This document shows, one piece after another, positions 21,116 to 34,218 of a DNA stretch of 64,000 bases. Under the pieces are notes generated by a model. It saw only the letters and a program-made list of their open reading frames with translations, was not told the DNA's origin and made no database searches. Numbering within the stretch: position 1 is the stretch's first letter; every line of letters begins with the position of its first letter. The position numbers and the translations under genes were made by a program. The stretch is from Rotaria socialis (Eukaryota > Rotifera > Eurotatoria > Philodinida > Philodinidae). The DNA is taken from NCBI GenBank assembly GCA_905331475.1, contig CAJNYU010004374.1, forward strand, positions 1 through 64,000. The letters are read 5' to 3'.

Positions 21116-22275
21116 TTATAACTTATCAAAACATTGTCTATTAATAAGCATTTCGCGAGTTAATTGCCAACATTGTTTAGCAGCACAATCCAATGATTGG
21201 ACAGATTTACCTTTAAATAAATCTACACTAGGTAAAAAATAATGTGGACACTTGCGACATTGTAAACACGATATTAATTGTAATAAAATACCATTAAGAC
21301 GATCGCCTAATGTTTGTTCATCAGACCATTCGTGTTCGTTTGGATGTTTTTCACATTCATATAAAATTAAAGATTTCAATACATAATTTGTTACTGGTGT
21401 TGCATCAAAATTACGATCACATAATGTTTTCAAAATTGAAAGACATTTACGCCTGGTACCATTTTGTAGTAGATGGTCTTCGGCTTCTGTGAATGACATT
21501 ATCCATGCATCACCTTCTGAACTCGCTTGTTTATCTTTCATATAAATTGATTCTTTCGATAGAATATTAAAACCCTCATTTTTAACGTTGTTAACTTGAT
21601 TTGGACTAGGCCAAATGGAAAATTGTGTTGATGAATATGGCCAATGAGAAGCTGAACGTGGCCATAAGCCAGCACAACGAAATGCTGGTACAATATGCAC
21701 AATAAATTTATCGCGTATACGAAGACGTACTTCTGATGTATCAGTTAATAATTGTACATAACTTCGGCATGGACATTTTTCGCATGATTGTGCAACCAGA
21801 GCTTGAAATCGTGAACGAATTTTACGCGCTGATAAATAACCACTTGCAGTTATAAATTCGACCCAAAGTGACATCGAACGTTTACGACCATCGGATAATT
21901 TTAGAACGGCACAACCAGGTATTGTACCATCGTCAACAAAATTAAACACACCCATTTGATTCAAATAGAGAACAACCTTTAGTGAAACAAAACAAAAAAT
22001 AAAACGTAGTAGCAACTCCGTCTTTGTCATCGCTACGGAGAGATATTTACTTCGAATTCAGTTTCTGATTTAACAGTGAGACCTTCAAAACGACCATTAG
22101 TTTCATTTAATGATGAAATAAATCTTGGTTCTTGTGCTTCGACTTCTTGTAAAACTTCAGTAACAACTTTCGATACTTCTCTGACAGCTTTGTAAATTGA
22201 ATTCTTACGTGGTATGACTTTTTCAACAAAGTATTGATTGAGTGTAAGAGCGAATTTATTTGATGGACACAACAT
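21116..22275 (-). CDS. mab21: Mab-21 family protein
   Basis: Two exons, 22051-22275 and 21116-21976, join across a 74-bp intron (donor GTAAAT) to 361 residues, the usual length of MAB21L1/L2. Diagnostic stretches are present throughout: QEPRFISSLNE and TEFEV around the splice junction, VLYLNQMGVFNFVDDG, LSDGRKRSMSLWVEFIT, SEGDAW, and C-terminal LGDRLNGILLQLISCLQC.KCPHYFLP. The fold is a nucleotidyltransferase of the cGAS/Mab-21 superfamily. Vertebrate MAB21L proteins act in eye, sensory and body-plan development without a firmly known catalytic reaction. The gene is intact and well conserved. It is convergent with SIAH. Confidence 0.95.
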
Positions 22276-23791
22276 GCTTTCGTAGTTTTTCTATCTGATT
22301 AATTAAATCATCATTGATGTGAAAGAAAAGAGAAATAATGTATCTCTTTCATCGTTCTGTTTTTTTTTCTCCTTCATGAAACCAATCAAAATAGCATGAT
22401 CGTCTCGCCAATAGAAACGAAAAAAAAAACTGTATCCCATAATGTGCAGAGAAAAAAATCTACCGCCGACACGCTCGTGTTTTTGATATTAATTAAAAAG
22501 TAAATCAGCAAAAATATTCCAATAGAACGAAATTCTCAATGGTAATATTTCAGTTTATGTAAGTAAGATAATGTGCAATGAAAATGTTTAATTTCGCTAG
22601 AAAATCTTCTTTTTTTTCTTTTCTTTTCTTTTCTTTATCCAATCATGATTCATTAAAACAATGAATTATCGTTGTTTGACTAAAAAATCACACTATTGTT
22701 GATAAACCATTCGTGCGTGAGATGAGACACAGCAAGGGAGTAATTAGAAACATCATTCATACTCATCACACATGTAATTGAACTGAGCGTGAAATATGAG
22801 GACGGATGTTTATCATCGTCGTGTGCGAATGAACACAGTGACGAATGAAAGATGCGCTCGCTTGATAACACAAGAGTCACTCAACACAATAGGAGGTGGA
22901 GTAATTAAACAAACAGTTTCAAATTAACTCTCTGTATTCTTAAGAATTCTTTAACTATTCGTTTGTGTCTTAAAAATAAAAGTCATGCAATACAAGACAT
23001 TGATCGATGATGATAATATCGCGTATTGTTTATCATAGTGCAAAATATAAACATCGTCTGATAAACTCATCTTTTCAATATGACAGAATCATGTCTGAGA
23101 ATGAATCTTGTCTATTTTTGTTCTTTTGCAAACGATCAGTTGAAATAATCGAGATGTCTACTTTTCTCTCACTATGTATTATATAGTTCATTCAAGAAAG
23201 ATTGTATCGATACACTTTACTTGATTGACATGACCATATAGATGACTAAAATGTGATAGGTAAAAAAGACAATAGGATAAACTAGTACTGTGTATTAACG
23301 TGCTTACCAAGTGAATCTTTTAATGACACGAACAAATGACTTTACGATAGCGAAGCAATTACTCGAGATTATAGTTAAACAAAACAATGAAATTCTACAG
23401 ACATGCAAGAAGATGTTCTTGCCTTTGTTTGTAGAAATTTATTTTTGCGAAGAGGTTTTCTATTTACAAGTGAAATAAGATGTTTATTATTATTGACAAT
23501 AGTAATTACAAGAAGTATTTTGTTTTTGTCTCTTAAAATCTAATTATTGGTAATGAGAATAAAATGTTTTTTTTTGTGTCTACTTAATTTATACATTGAA
23601 ACATCACCGAAAATGATCAATGACAAAAAAAGAAAACGAAGCACATGTGTCTATATAAATAAAGAAACTTTAGTAAAATTAATCGAACAATAACAAAGCG
23701 AAAATAGGATAAAGCGAATACAGATTTGTTCATGTATCAATACAACGAATAAACAAATAGTTATATTATTTTATACATAATCATTAGTGAT
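22276..23791. other. Intergenic, no gene seen
   Basis: AT-rich, with a TTTTC microsatellite near 22612-22636. It probably contains the Mab-21 promoter and the IST1 3' UTR. The longest minus-strand frame (22680-22880) lacks any recognisable feature. Confidence 0.5.
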
Positions 23792-25163
23792 TTATTTTCG
23801 ATTTTTTAAATCTTCAAATCGCCGAGCTAAATCATCAAAACCAGGATCATCTGAACCTCCACGAGGAGCAGGAGGTGTTGATTGATCATTTGAATTGGGA
23901 ACTTGCGGAAATGGATCATGAAATGGTACTTTAGGGCTGTGATCCATATTGAAACCAAGACGTGGTGCATTTGAGGATGACGATGGGGGTGGTATTGATG
24001 GCGCAAAATTAATGTTTGGATATTGAGGTTGAGGCTAGAAAAAAACAGCAAATCGTTAAACGTCAAATTTCAATGAACTAAGTTTTTTTTATCACACAAA
24101 AAAGCGAGCGAGAAAAGCCACTTACACCTACATAAGCCAGAGGTGGTTTATCATACTGTTAAATATTAGAGGGATACATTTTACTTAGTATTTCAAGCAT
24201 TCTCTTATAGAATTAGTTTTACACTTAAGCAAAACATACCATAGGTGCACTTGGTTGAGCTGATGGAACAACTGGATATTCCATACGACCTCCAACACCA
24301 CCGCCACTACCACCCGCGGATGAAGCTCCTCCACCTGATGATGCCGGTGGTGGTGGTGGTAATTTTTTTTCATCAGTAGTAGGTGTTGATTGAACATAAC
24401 GTTGTCCAATCGTCCAAAATTCATCCTGAGCCATGATAGTTGAATCGGGTTCAAATGGAACATTTTGACTTCGACAAATTTCCACTAAATATTTTTCAAT
24501 AAGTAATTTCGGAATAAGATCGCAACTTAAACAACGTAAAAGATCAACATCAACCATTCCAATTTTATTTTGTTCACACATTGCGACATATCTAAATGAA
24601 TTAAAGGAATGAATCTCAATCCACAGAAAAAGCTTTTAGTCTTTTACTCTGGTCCAAAATGTTTTTTAAACATTAGAGTTAGTTGACCAAGTTCAGGAAT
24701 ATCTTGTGTAAGAAATGGTGCAGCCCATAAAACATTCGCTAATGGTTGTTCTATAGCTGGATCAACAGAACCATTTTTTCTAAATGTTTTTTTTTTGTAT
24801 AAAATCAGTTGATAACGAAATAAAATTCAACATACGGACGATCTTTGATCAATTGCATTCTCATAAGAAGCGTATCAAGATAAGCTTCAACACGATCCAT
24901 TGCTTCAATTTTGTAATCTTCGCGAACGAGATGTTCAACAGCTAAATAGTTAAAGAAATATGAAGTTGATGTTTACTTTTCATGAAAAAGAAAAGCATTT
25001 TACCAATTCGAGCACGAGGAACTTTATTGTTGCGAATATAATCAGCAACAACATATCGTTCTTTTGCTACTTGTTCAGTTTTCTTCTTTTCACGTACATC
25101 GAGACGTGCTTTAGCAACTTGAAGCACGGTTTTCAAATCGGCTATCCATTTATCATTGGGCAT
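23792..25163 (-). CDS. IST1: IST1-like ESCRT-III regulator
   Basis: Six exons (25004-25163, 24836-24941, 24648-24779, 24240-24591, 24126-24155, 23792-24034) join in frame to 340 residues. The IST1 helical domain runs through EKKKTEQVAKER.VADYI, VPRARI.VEHLVREDY and NVLWAAPFL, then DLLRCLSCDLIPKLLIEKYLVEIC as its last helices. A Pro/Gly-rich linker with PPPPP follows. The C terminus reads GFDDLARRFEDLKNRK, a clear MIT-interacting motif of the type that binds VPS4/LIP5 and spastin MIT domains. IST1 regulates VPS4 in endosomal sorting and cytokinetic abscission. A 30-nt exon (24126-24155, YDKPPLAYVG) keeps frame whether used or skipped, so the linker could be spliced alternatively. Confidence 0.93.
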
Positions 25164-27116
25164 GGTTTCTCAAATAGTAATAAAATCTAAAATGTAGAAA
25201 ACGAAATATCTAAAGAAAATTCTCGAGTCTGTTCAGTCAACACTCTTAGACCAAAGAATTTAACAGATAAAAAAAGGTACGAATGGAGCAAAAGACTGCT
25301 ATAGAGTTTCACATTTATGGCTTGAGAATGATAACATGAAATGAGTAATACGAAAAAATAAGATACAAAATGAGTCATGTTTATTCTTTGTTCTCATGAG
25401 TCATTTCGATTGACAATTAAAATTTTGAAAGCGAATGAAATTAAATATTTAAAATACCATAGAAAATTGAATTTTGCATTCTCTTCTAAATTCTTTCTTT
25501 TTCAAAAATGTTTATTGGCGCCACAATCAAAGTGAAAAAAATGAGAGAAATCATTTTGACCAATGAAATTGTTGTCAAGAAAATAGCATGGCATGTAACA
25601 GTTTTCGGCAACGAAATTTAGATTGTATTTCGTTACACTGGAGAAAATGCATTTAAACGAATTGGCAGAAATCTTATTTGCTTCAGTCATAGCTTTGCAT
25701 TGAATGGACGCTTTTGTGAATGTAGTAGACCGTGACGCTCTGTTTATTCATGTACTAGATTGCAGAAAATTCTCTGTTCCAATAAAAACATAGTCAGGTA
25801 GGACACGAATGAAATTTATGTTTATAGAGAAAACGAAAAAGGTACCAGTTAATTGTTATGTATTCTTTTTCCTTTTCGGCATCAATCTAGAACAAACCCA
25901 AGGAAATATCGTATGAATTGTATATTAGTGTTGATACAGTATCAATAATTGCCAAAACGTCAAATTAATATAATAGTTGATGGAATAATTGCTATGAAGA
26001 GAAACTTATTATAGTGAAATCTATTTTAGATTAATGAATTGGAATTCACAATAAAAAAAAACTCAACAGAAAAGAAATAATGATATTCGAATATTCGTTT
26101 CCGGTTACTTTTATATTGAAAGATTAACATCGATTGACGATGTAGGAAAAATAATCAAGGTACACGAATGCTTTATACAAATAAAATAAAATTCATTCAC
26201 TTGATCATTAGACTCTTATTCTTTCATAGTCATTTACTTGATTAACTTGTGTACCGAACAGAAATTTTTCTCGGGAAGAAAAAAAAAGAAAAATACGCAA
26301 TTTAACAAAGTCAATAACAGCGCTTAAATCAACAAGTCATTTACTATTGATCAAATGCCTTTTTCTTTTTCTGACACTATGTTTATCTAAACAGAACGAA
26401 GCTTGATAACTGAAAAAATAAAAACAATCGAGAAATGAAAACACCTATTGGTTTCTATCATGATTAACAGATGAAGATTGTTTGTGCAGAAGATTTCGCC
26501 CTTCGGAGATAAAACAAAAAAGAAAGAAAGAAAAATAACTGATATTACACAGACCAACGGTATCATTCAGTTAATGATGATAAGTAGATATTGAAGGAAA
26601 GCGTCAGGATCTCGTTTCCAAGTATCCCGTAGAGTCTAGAAAATAAATTAGTCTTGATTTTAATGTATTACTACGAGAATGGTATATATGTTGAGGACTT
26701 AATCATGTCTTGATTATCCTCGTCTATTTGAAATCGCATTAAGAAACAAATCTTACACGAATAACGATTATTAATCATATAGTCATGAAAAACACTAGTG
26801 CTAGACGTTGAAAAAACGAAAATCAATGTATGATGCCTTTTTCGCAAAATCTTATTCCTTGTTCTCTTCTGAGAAACGAGAGAGAAAGGGCAAGAAAAAA
26901 GAAAAGCTGTCAACATACAGATCTATATTAAATCGTTTGTCTCCTCTAGAGAACGAGAGAGAGAGAGAGAGAGGCCCAAGAAAAAAGAAAAAGAAAACCT
27001 TTTCTCCATCTTTTGACATTCAATAGAAATAGGAGACAATCCTAGTAACAAAATCCATTTCTACTGATCGACTTAACACATACTACACTTTCAATCAAGA
27101 CTATTATCGTCTGCCT
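25164..27116. other. Intergenic region between IST1 and ADAR
   Basis: IST1 and the ADAR-like gene are divergent, so both promoters should be here. AT-rich with poly-A/T runs and a (GA)n tract at about 26952-26973. No gene is supported. Short frames at 26671-27026 lie in low-complexity DNA. Confidence 0.45.
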
Positions 27117-30105
27117 ATGCTTCCATTTAGTCATGTTTTATATATGCCTTTATCATCGTCATCATCATCAACAACAACAACTTTCGTAGGTCCTTTACCA
27201 GCAGAACATTTTTTATCGTCTTCAATAGTTCCGCTATATAATACAACCGTTTTAAACAATCGATTCAATTTTGTCACAAACAGCAAATGTAAGTTTGTCT
27301 AATAATAAGAAAAACCTAAGTAAACTTGAAATAATATGACTCCTCCAGAGGCATATAATAATCAATATCGACAAGTGGTACCAGTTCGTTCGTCTATTAT
27401 TTATTGTCACATTGAATTATTTTGTAATCTAATATTATGTCAAAATAAATAAATTACAACAGATGATGAGACATTGCTTTTTTTCTTCTTCTTCTTCTAT
27501 CTTTAGTCCGATATACTACTCATCGACAAACAACTTTCACTCATAGATTTAAACGAACACGTGACGATCAACATGATATACAAGAAAAAAAACATCCTAA
27601 ATTGCCAACTGTAATTAATAATAACCCATCAAAATTATCGAAAAATGCAATTATGCTATTACACGAACTTAAACCGTCAATTGAGTACAAACTTATTGCA
27701 CAAACAGGTCCATCTCATCGGCCTATGTTTACTATGGCTGTTGAATTTAATGGGCAAGTATTTGAAGGCATCGCTCAAACAAAGAAAGAAGCCAAACAAG
27801 CAGGTAAAGAAGATTCATTAAATTTAATGGCTACTCGTACCGTTTTTTTCTTTGTTTTTAGCTGCTGAAAAAGCACTTCAATCATTTTCTGAACTACCAT
27901 TTTCATTGTTGGGTAATGTAACAAATGAAGTCATACCAACGAATATTAATACTGATTCAAATGAGAATCGATGTGATCAAAATCCATTTTATCTTCTCAC
28001 ACAATTGAAACAAAATCTAAAATGTGAAGAAATTATCAATGAAAAAATATCGGAATCCAATGAATTTAAAACTACTATTCTTATTGATGATCAATGTTTT
28101 ATTGGCATAGGACACGATCAAAATGCTTCTAAAATTAAAGCAGCGGAATATGCTTTAGAAAAATTATTTGGCATGTGTTTTCATAAAGAAGGTAATAGAA
28201 AAAATTCTTTTCTTCTTTGATAAATTCATTATTACGAAATGTGACATTTAAAAATACTTACTTTTGTTTATTTTGTTGTTGTCGTTGTTCTTTCAAGTGA
28301 AAGAATCGGATGTACTTAAAGTAATCGAGCTTTTCATTTCCACTTCTATGAAATCATAAAACTCTTTTCTTGACTAAAAGAAAAACACTCAAGTATTATC
28401 TTCAATAGAATTTCTATTAAAAAAAAACACGTTATGCATAAACTATTGAGCAAAATAATTATGTTGAAAAAAGTGCTTCATCGTATTCGATCATTTCTTA
28501 TTCGTAGATCTTCCATCTCTGGACACTGATAGTCTTGCTGATCGAATTGCTGCATGTATTCAAGAAAAATTTAAACTATTAACTCAACATGATGTACGTC
28601 TTCAACGACGTAAAGTTTTATCTGGTATTGTTCTTCTACGTGATTATAATCTCGAAACGATGAAAGTCATTTGTATAACAACCGGTACGAAATGTATTCG
28701 TAGTAGTCGTTTAGCACGAAACGGACAAAAATTAAATGATTGCCATGCTGAAATATTAGCACGCCGTTGTCTTATGCGTTATTGCTATGAGCAATTGAAA
28801 TTATTGCTTGTTGAAAATTCGAATGAATCGATTTTTGAAAAAATTAATAATGCCAATCGATATAAACTGAAAGCATCGATTTCTTTTCATTTATATATTT
28901 CTACAGCGCCATGTGGTGATAGTCGAATTTTTTCACCAGAAGAAATTTCGTCTGAAAGAACATCATTTTTAAATGTCAATCAAAATTCATTGAGAAAATC
29001 TCGCGGATTATTACGACGAAAAATTGAGCTTAGCGAAGGTACCATTCCTGTTTCAGCTAAATCTATGTATCAACATATACAAAAATGGGATGAAACATTA
29101 GCTCATGAACAACTTTCTACGATGTCTTGTTCCGATAAATTATGTCGGTGGAATTTTATTGGTTTACAAGGTAGAAAAATATGTCGATCTCTAAAATTCG
29201 AATCATTTCTATTTGCAGGAGCTTTATTAAGTACATTAATTGATCCAATCTATTATACAAGTGTTATCATAGGAAGTCTATATCATAGGGAACATATTCG
29301 ACGAGCATTATTTTCTCGAATAGAACATGTAAATACAAAAGAAAATCTAGAGAAGATTGTATAATTATATAAGTATTTCTAGAAAGTAAATCATATACCA
29401 GCTCCATATGGATTACGAAAACCATTCATCTCAGATATCAGCAGTTTAGAATTACGAAATAAAACTCGACCATCAAATTATGCATTTATATGGAATTGTA
29501 TTGATAGAAAATGTGAAGTAATCGATAGTTTTAGTGGATTGACAATATCACGTAAGATATATTTAGATTTTTCTTTGGTTTAATTCCTCGATATGAAGCA
29601 GAATTCATTTTCCCTGGAAATAATTAGTATAAATTAGCCTCGAAAATTTTCTGGTTATTTCCTTCCCTAAGTTGTTGTAACCAGGATGCGATATCATAGC
29701 ATTGAGAGGTTTTTTTCTGGTATACAAAAAAATCATTAACTTACTGATGTATAATTATAGGTGAGCCATCGTTGATATCGAAAGCAGTTTTATTTCGTCA
29801 ATGGATAAATTTAATGATTAAAATTCAATCAGAGACAATACCAAAGAACTACTATGAAGCTAAACAATTAGCTGTAGATTATCAAACAGCTAAAATGAAG
29901 GTAGGACTTCTCTTTTTGCATAGGAAAACCTATTCTTATGTTTATTTCAAGGTGAATCAAGCATTTGAACATGGTGGATCTGGCGTATGGGTTGTATGTA
30001 TTTGATGGAAAGTTCGAATTTCACTTTTTTCTATTTATTTAGAAAAAGTCAAATGAACTAGATGAATTTGATTTATCAACTTCTCATGTGTCACAATCTT
30101 CTTAG
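27117..30105 (+). CDS. ADAR: ADAR-type dsRNA adenosine deaminase
   Basis: Confident exons: 27507-27803, 27862-28191, 28508-29170, 29219-29328, 29383-29551, 29761-29900, 29952-29993, 30043-30105; they stay in one frame for 604 codons. Two upstream exons (27117-27288 and near 27350-27400) are tentative because their phases do not fit. Two dsRNA-binding domains (27620-27900 and 27990-28180) precede the deaminase domain. The catalytic motif is NDCHAEI (zinc His, catalytic Glu), with zinc cysteines in STAPCGD and TMSCSDK. The protein ends after VWVKKS with a short acidic tail. It matches ADAR2-type (ADARB1) enzymes, which convert A to I in double-stranded RNA. A 48-nt intron (29171-29218) has no in-frame stop, so retention would insert 16 residues after GLQG. 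Confidence 0.92.
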
Positions 30106-30204
30106 ATCAAATCGATTTTCTTTTTCTTTTGTGTTTGTAAATATAACGATAAGACTTATGTACATGCTTTATGTGCGAAGTAATTTCGAATGCATTTATT
30201 ACCG

Positions 30205-30242
<38 letters not shown>
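30205..30242. repeat. (AAT)n microsatellite
   Basis: An uninterrupted run of about 12 AAT units just downstream of the ADAR-like gene, followed by AATAAA that may serve as its polyadenylation signal. Confidence 0.85.
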
Positions 30243-30245
<3 letters not shown>

Positions 30246-30446
30246 ATAAATTTTCTTATTTCGAAATCTACAATACACATATTTATTTTTTGTTGCTCAT
30301 TTCAGCTTGCGTGTATTTCTTGATTAATTTTATCAGACAAGAGTATCATCTTCTCAGAAATTAAATTCAAAGCCTTATTTTGATTGAATTGACTTATTAC
30401 AAATTGTCTAAAAAAAATCATTAAATCTCTGCATTTCTAGAAAGTC

Positions 30447-31298
30447 ATGTCTTGGTCATTTACATCTAAAATTAAATTAAACGATGGTCATTTAATGCCA
30501 GTATTTGGCTTAGGCTTGTATCAAGCAGCATCAACATTAAAAACGACGCAAATCGTAGCCGATGCGATTCGTCTTGGTTATCCACTAATTGATACAGCTG
30601 AAATATATGGCAATGAAGCTCAAGTAGGCGAAGCTATGAAGAATAATATTGAACGTGAAAAAATATTCATTTCCACAAAACTTTTTCGTACTAATGACGG
30701 TCGTGAAGGTCTTCATAAATCATTTAATCGTTCTCTTCAAAAACTTGATACTAATTATGTTGATTTGTATCTTATGCATGCTCCTCAAGGTGGCCATGTA
30801 CTTGAAGTCTATAGAGAAATACTTCAGCTACAAAGCGAAGGAAAAATACGTTCGGTTGGTGTATCAAATTTTGGTGTTCAGCATTTGAAATGGCTGAAAC
30901 AAGCTGGCTTCGTACCGGCTGTTAATCAAATTGAATTACATCCATGGTGGCCCAATGAAGATATTGTTGAGTATTGTCGAGAAAATAATATTGCTATTAT
31001 GGGCTATTCACCATTAGGTAAAGCACGTTTTCTTGATGATCCATATTTACAGAAAATAGCTGTACAATATGGTAAAACGCCAGCACAAATTCTTATTCGT
31101 TGGTCACTACAAAATGGTTTTATCACAATACCAAAAACATCATCGAGCATCGAACGATTAAAAGAGAATATGGCTGTTTTTGATTTTACAATATCTGATG
31201 ATGATATGAAAGATATAGCACGTTATGGTAAAAAAAAGCCACAAAATACAGGATGGAATCCAACATTGAACACAAAAAAAGATTTTGGACCATTATAA
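30447..31298 (+). CDS. Aldo-keto reductase
   Basis: A single-exon, 283-residue protein of normal AKR length. The catalytic tetrad is Asp49 (LIDTAEIYGNE), Tyr54, Lys78 (ISTKLF) and His111 (LYLMHAP). The family signatures VGVSNF, NQIELHPWWP and GYSPLGKA are present, and IPKTSS..RL.EN forms the NADPH-phosphate site. These enzymes reduce carbonyls to alcohols with NADPH in a TIM barrel in the cytosol. The short linker after His111 and the sequence GGHVLEVYREI place it with the AKR5-like 'glyoxal/2,5-diketo-gluconate reductase' style rather than long human AKR1C types; this subclass call is inference. The ATG follows an acceptor-like TTTCTAG, so a non-coding first exon is possible. AATAAA at 31392 may be the polyadenylation signal. 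The gene is in tandem with ADAR. Confidence 0.92.
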   Translation: MSWSFTSKIKLNDGHLMPVFGLGLYQAASTLKTTQIVADAIRLGYPLIDTAEIYGNEAQVGEAMKNNIEREKIFISTKLFRTNDGREGLHKSFNRSLQKLDTNYVDLYLMHAPQGGHVLEVYREILQLQSEGKIRSVGVSNFGVQHLKWLKQAGFVPAVNQIELHPWWPNEDIVEYCRENNIAIMGYSPLGKARFLDDPYLQKIAVQYGKTPAQILIRWSLQNGFITIPKTSSSIERLKENMAVFDFTISDDDMKDIARYGKKKPQNTGWNPTLNTKKDFGPL

Positions 31299-34218
31299 AT
31301 TTTCATTCCTCTCTTTCTATCTATGGTGATGGTGATAATCAAGCTACAGCTCTTAGTTTAATCATATGAATTTTCAAAAAAAAAAAATAATAATAAAGTG
31401 TAGTAAGTTTCTTGAAGGACACAACCATAATCATTGATAGCGTGTTACATTGCTCGAAGCATTCGCAAGATAAAATTACTCATGTAAACTAAGACTTTTT
31501 CTAATTCGAAAATCAAATCTTAATACACACCGCCTACCTTCAATGATTTTATTTCAATTCATACACTATTATAATACAAAAAAAAAACACCCCCAGTCTT
31601 CTTCAATCTATTTTATCAATGACTAATCAGTGAATGAATGAAATATGTGTGTCCATGACTAATATGCACATATTTTCATACGAAAATATTGACTTATTAT
31701 TTTCGCATTCTAAGAATAATTCATATTCTTTACTTGTCGTTACGATTTTTGTTTTATGTGAAAATAATTTATATACAACACTCAAAAAAAAAACAAATCA
31801 AAGCTTATGTTGATATTACTTTTCAAATTTGTAGAGACATATTCTTTTAATGAGCTACATTAATGATAATGAATTTCGTTTGAAAATAGTTACTAATATC
31901 AAAATGGAATGGATATTCTACAGGACGAAATGATGAATTGAAAAACGTGACCAATAAGAGTCACTTGTTTAAGGTCTAATCCATAATAATCTCCCTATGA
32001 TAAGAGATGATCTGTCAATTGTTCAAATTATAATAAATTGAACAAAAGTTTTGATCTGAGTGACATCTATTAAAATCGATTATTTCGTTTCAAATCAAAT
32101 CTATTCTTGATTTATTATAATTATGAAGTGTTGGTTTAGCAAAAGAAAAAATTTCAATTAAAAAAATGATGTCGCTCTTATTTGAGGTAATATTCGGATT
32201 CGATTGGACGTTCTTTATTTGAAGATTTTTTTTTCGTCTTCGTCTTCTTTCACTATAGTTCAATTCTTTCGTTTAAGTTCGCCTGTATAAGTGCATAACA
32301 GGCAAGTATTTGTTTGTTTTTAATAGTTTTTCTTATTTATTTAATAATGATTAACAGTTGTTGTTTTTAGGAATTCTTTCTTTTGGTTCTAATTTAAAAA
32401 CAACTGAAGTCAGAAAACGACAAAGAATAGATAAAGAGAGAGAGAGAGAGAGAGTAATCAGTCTCATATATGATGTATGCGTGTCTATATATATATATAT
32501 ATATAGGCAATGAAGTATGCGAGAGAGCATGTATCAAATTTTCGATGTTTCGATCTTTTTTCTTCATATTTATGTTCGTTCGAAACACTTACAAAGTAAA
32601 GCGAAGCTCGCTGACATCGACGTCCAGAGTGCGAATAAGAGAAATAAAAAAAAATCAGAGGAGAAAAGAGGAACAGGCGAGACGTGAAGTGTTTTGTGTC
32701 TACATTATTAACAGGATCATAGGCCTTTTTCTCTTTCTGTTTTCTCCTTTTTTATTTTTTTAATATGGCTTACCTTAGATATCTAACTCGGTTCATCTAT
32801 TGAATTTGTATATTTACTATTAGCTGAGAAATAATCGATCTTTGATTTGTGTAAATATGCCGAGGGTTTATTTTACTATTTGACTTTTGATGTTTCTATG
32901 CGTTTTTTTAACTCTTGATTAAATTTTTTTTCTTTTTTTTAGCTATCGAAAGTATTTGTATTATGTCGTAAAACACAGAAATAGTAAAAAAAGAAGAGAA
33001 TGAAACGAACGAAGAAGACAAAAGTAAAGCTCTAACATGTACATACGCGTATTTAGTTATTTTCGGCTCAAACAACCATTTATTCTTTTCTATTTGACTT
33101 GACCGAAAAAAAATCGAGTGTGTATGTATTTGTTAAAGCGAAAAGAAGTGTACAAACGCGATGAAGAAGAAAAAAAAAGAAGAGTAAATCACGAGTACTT
33201 TAGTCTCTTTCACACAAACATACACATACAGATGGATTATCTCTCGATAGTTTGTATAAGGCATCTGCTTACATTTTTTCCCCTCTCTTTCTCTCTCTCT
33301 CTCTCTCTCTCCATTGTCTGTATTTTGTTTCGGCACGAATCGACTTGTTTGCATTACTAACTGGTATTTACAGCGTTCTTGAAAAAATACAAATATGCGA
33401 AAAAAAGCCTTTTCGGTTTCTTTTCGTTTATATGGATTCTATTTTGCTTGTCAAACAAATGTGATAATAGATATACGAGGCTCGGTTACTACTTTCGTAA
33501 GTGAAAATCGTGTTCTGATAGTTTCGTTGTTGTCAAATAAGTATGGTAAATTCGATAAGAAAAATGCATCTTCAACCTACACAGTCAAATATTCACATTT
33601 AACATTTATTCTGTATGATGCGTCATTCCGCCTCCATTCTTTTTCATAAATGTGAATCATAAAAAAGAATCATAATAATGTTAAACTAAAAAACGCGTGC
33701 CATTTTCTCCCTGTTTTACATAGAAGAGATAAAAGCACTTTTCCTCGCTTCATATATATATATATATATTATGGCTTGTTTATTTTTGTATTAGTTTTAA
33801 TACATTCACACAACATCCCTTTTTTTGTGGTCTGTATTGTATAGATAAGTTATTAGAAAAAAATTTTCTTTTTTCTTCATATTTCATAACACTGAAGATC
33901 TGTCATCACAATGATGAGTGTATGTCACAAGGTCTCAATTATTTATGATTATTATATATGTCTGCAATAGCTCGAAAGATTATATAATCAAAGAAATGCA
34001 TTTCTTTTTTTTCCTTCCCTCCTCTCGCTGAACACATCTCGACCGAGCATATGCACACACGTACAAGATTGCACCTCGCTGTCCTGTCGAATGAACTGTT
34101 TTCTTTTGCCTCTATACATTCAATGCATCCAATCGACGAGAATACACACATACGAACACATGCATTCATAGAAGTAACTTTTTTTTCTTCGTGTTTTAGA
34201 TTTGAACAAAAAAAAGAA
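31299..34218. other. Upstream region and 5' UTR of myosin gene
   Basis: No coding gene is seen. There are microsatellites: (GA)n at about 32434-32454, (TA)n at about 32486-32505, (TC)n at about 33285-33311 and (AT)n at about 33752-33771. A TTTTAG acceptor at about 34195-34200 precedes the myosin start codon, so a 5' UTR intron ends here and the promoter probably lies within these 2.9 kb. Confidence 0.5.

Noticed and set aside
22612..22636. Possible regulatory TTTTC array
   Set aside because: Simple microsatellite with no other supporting signal.
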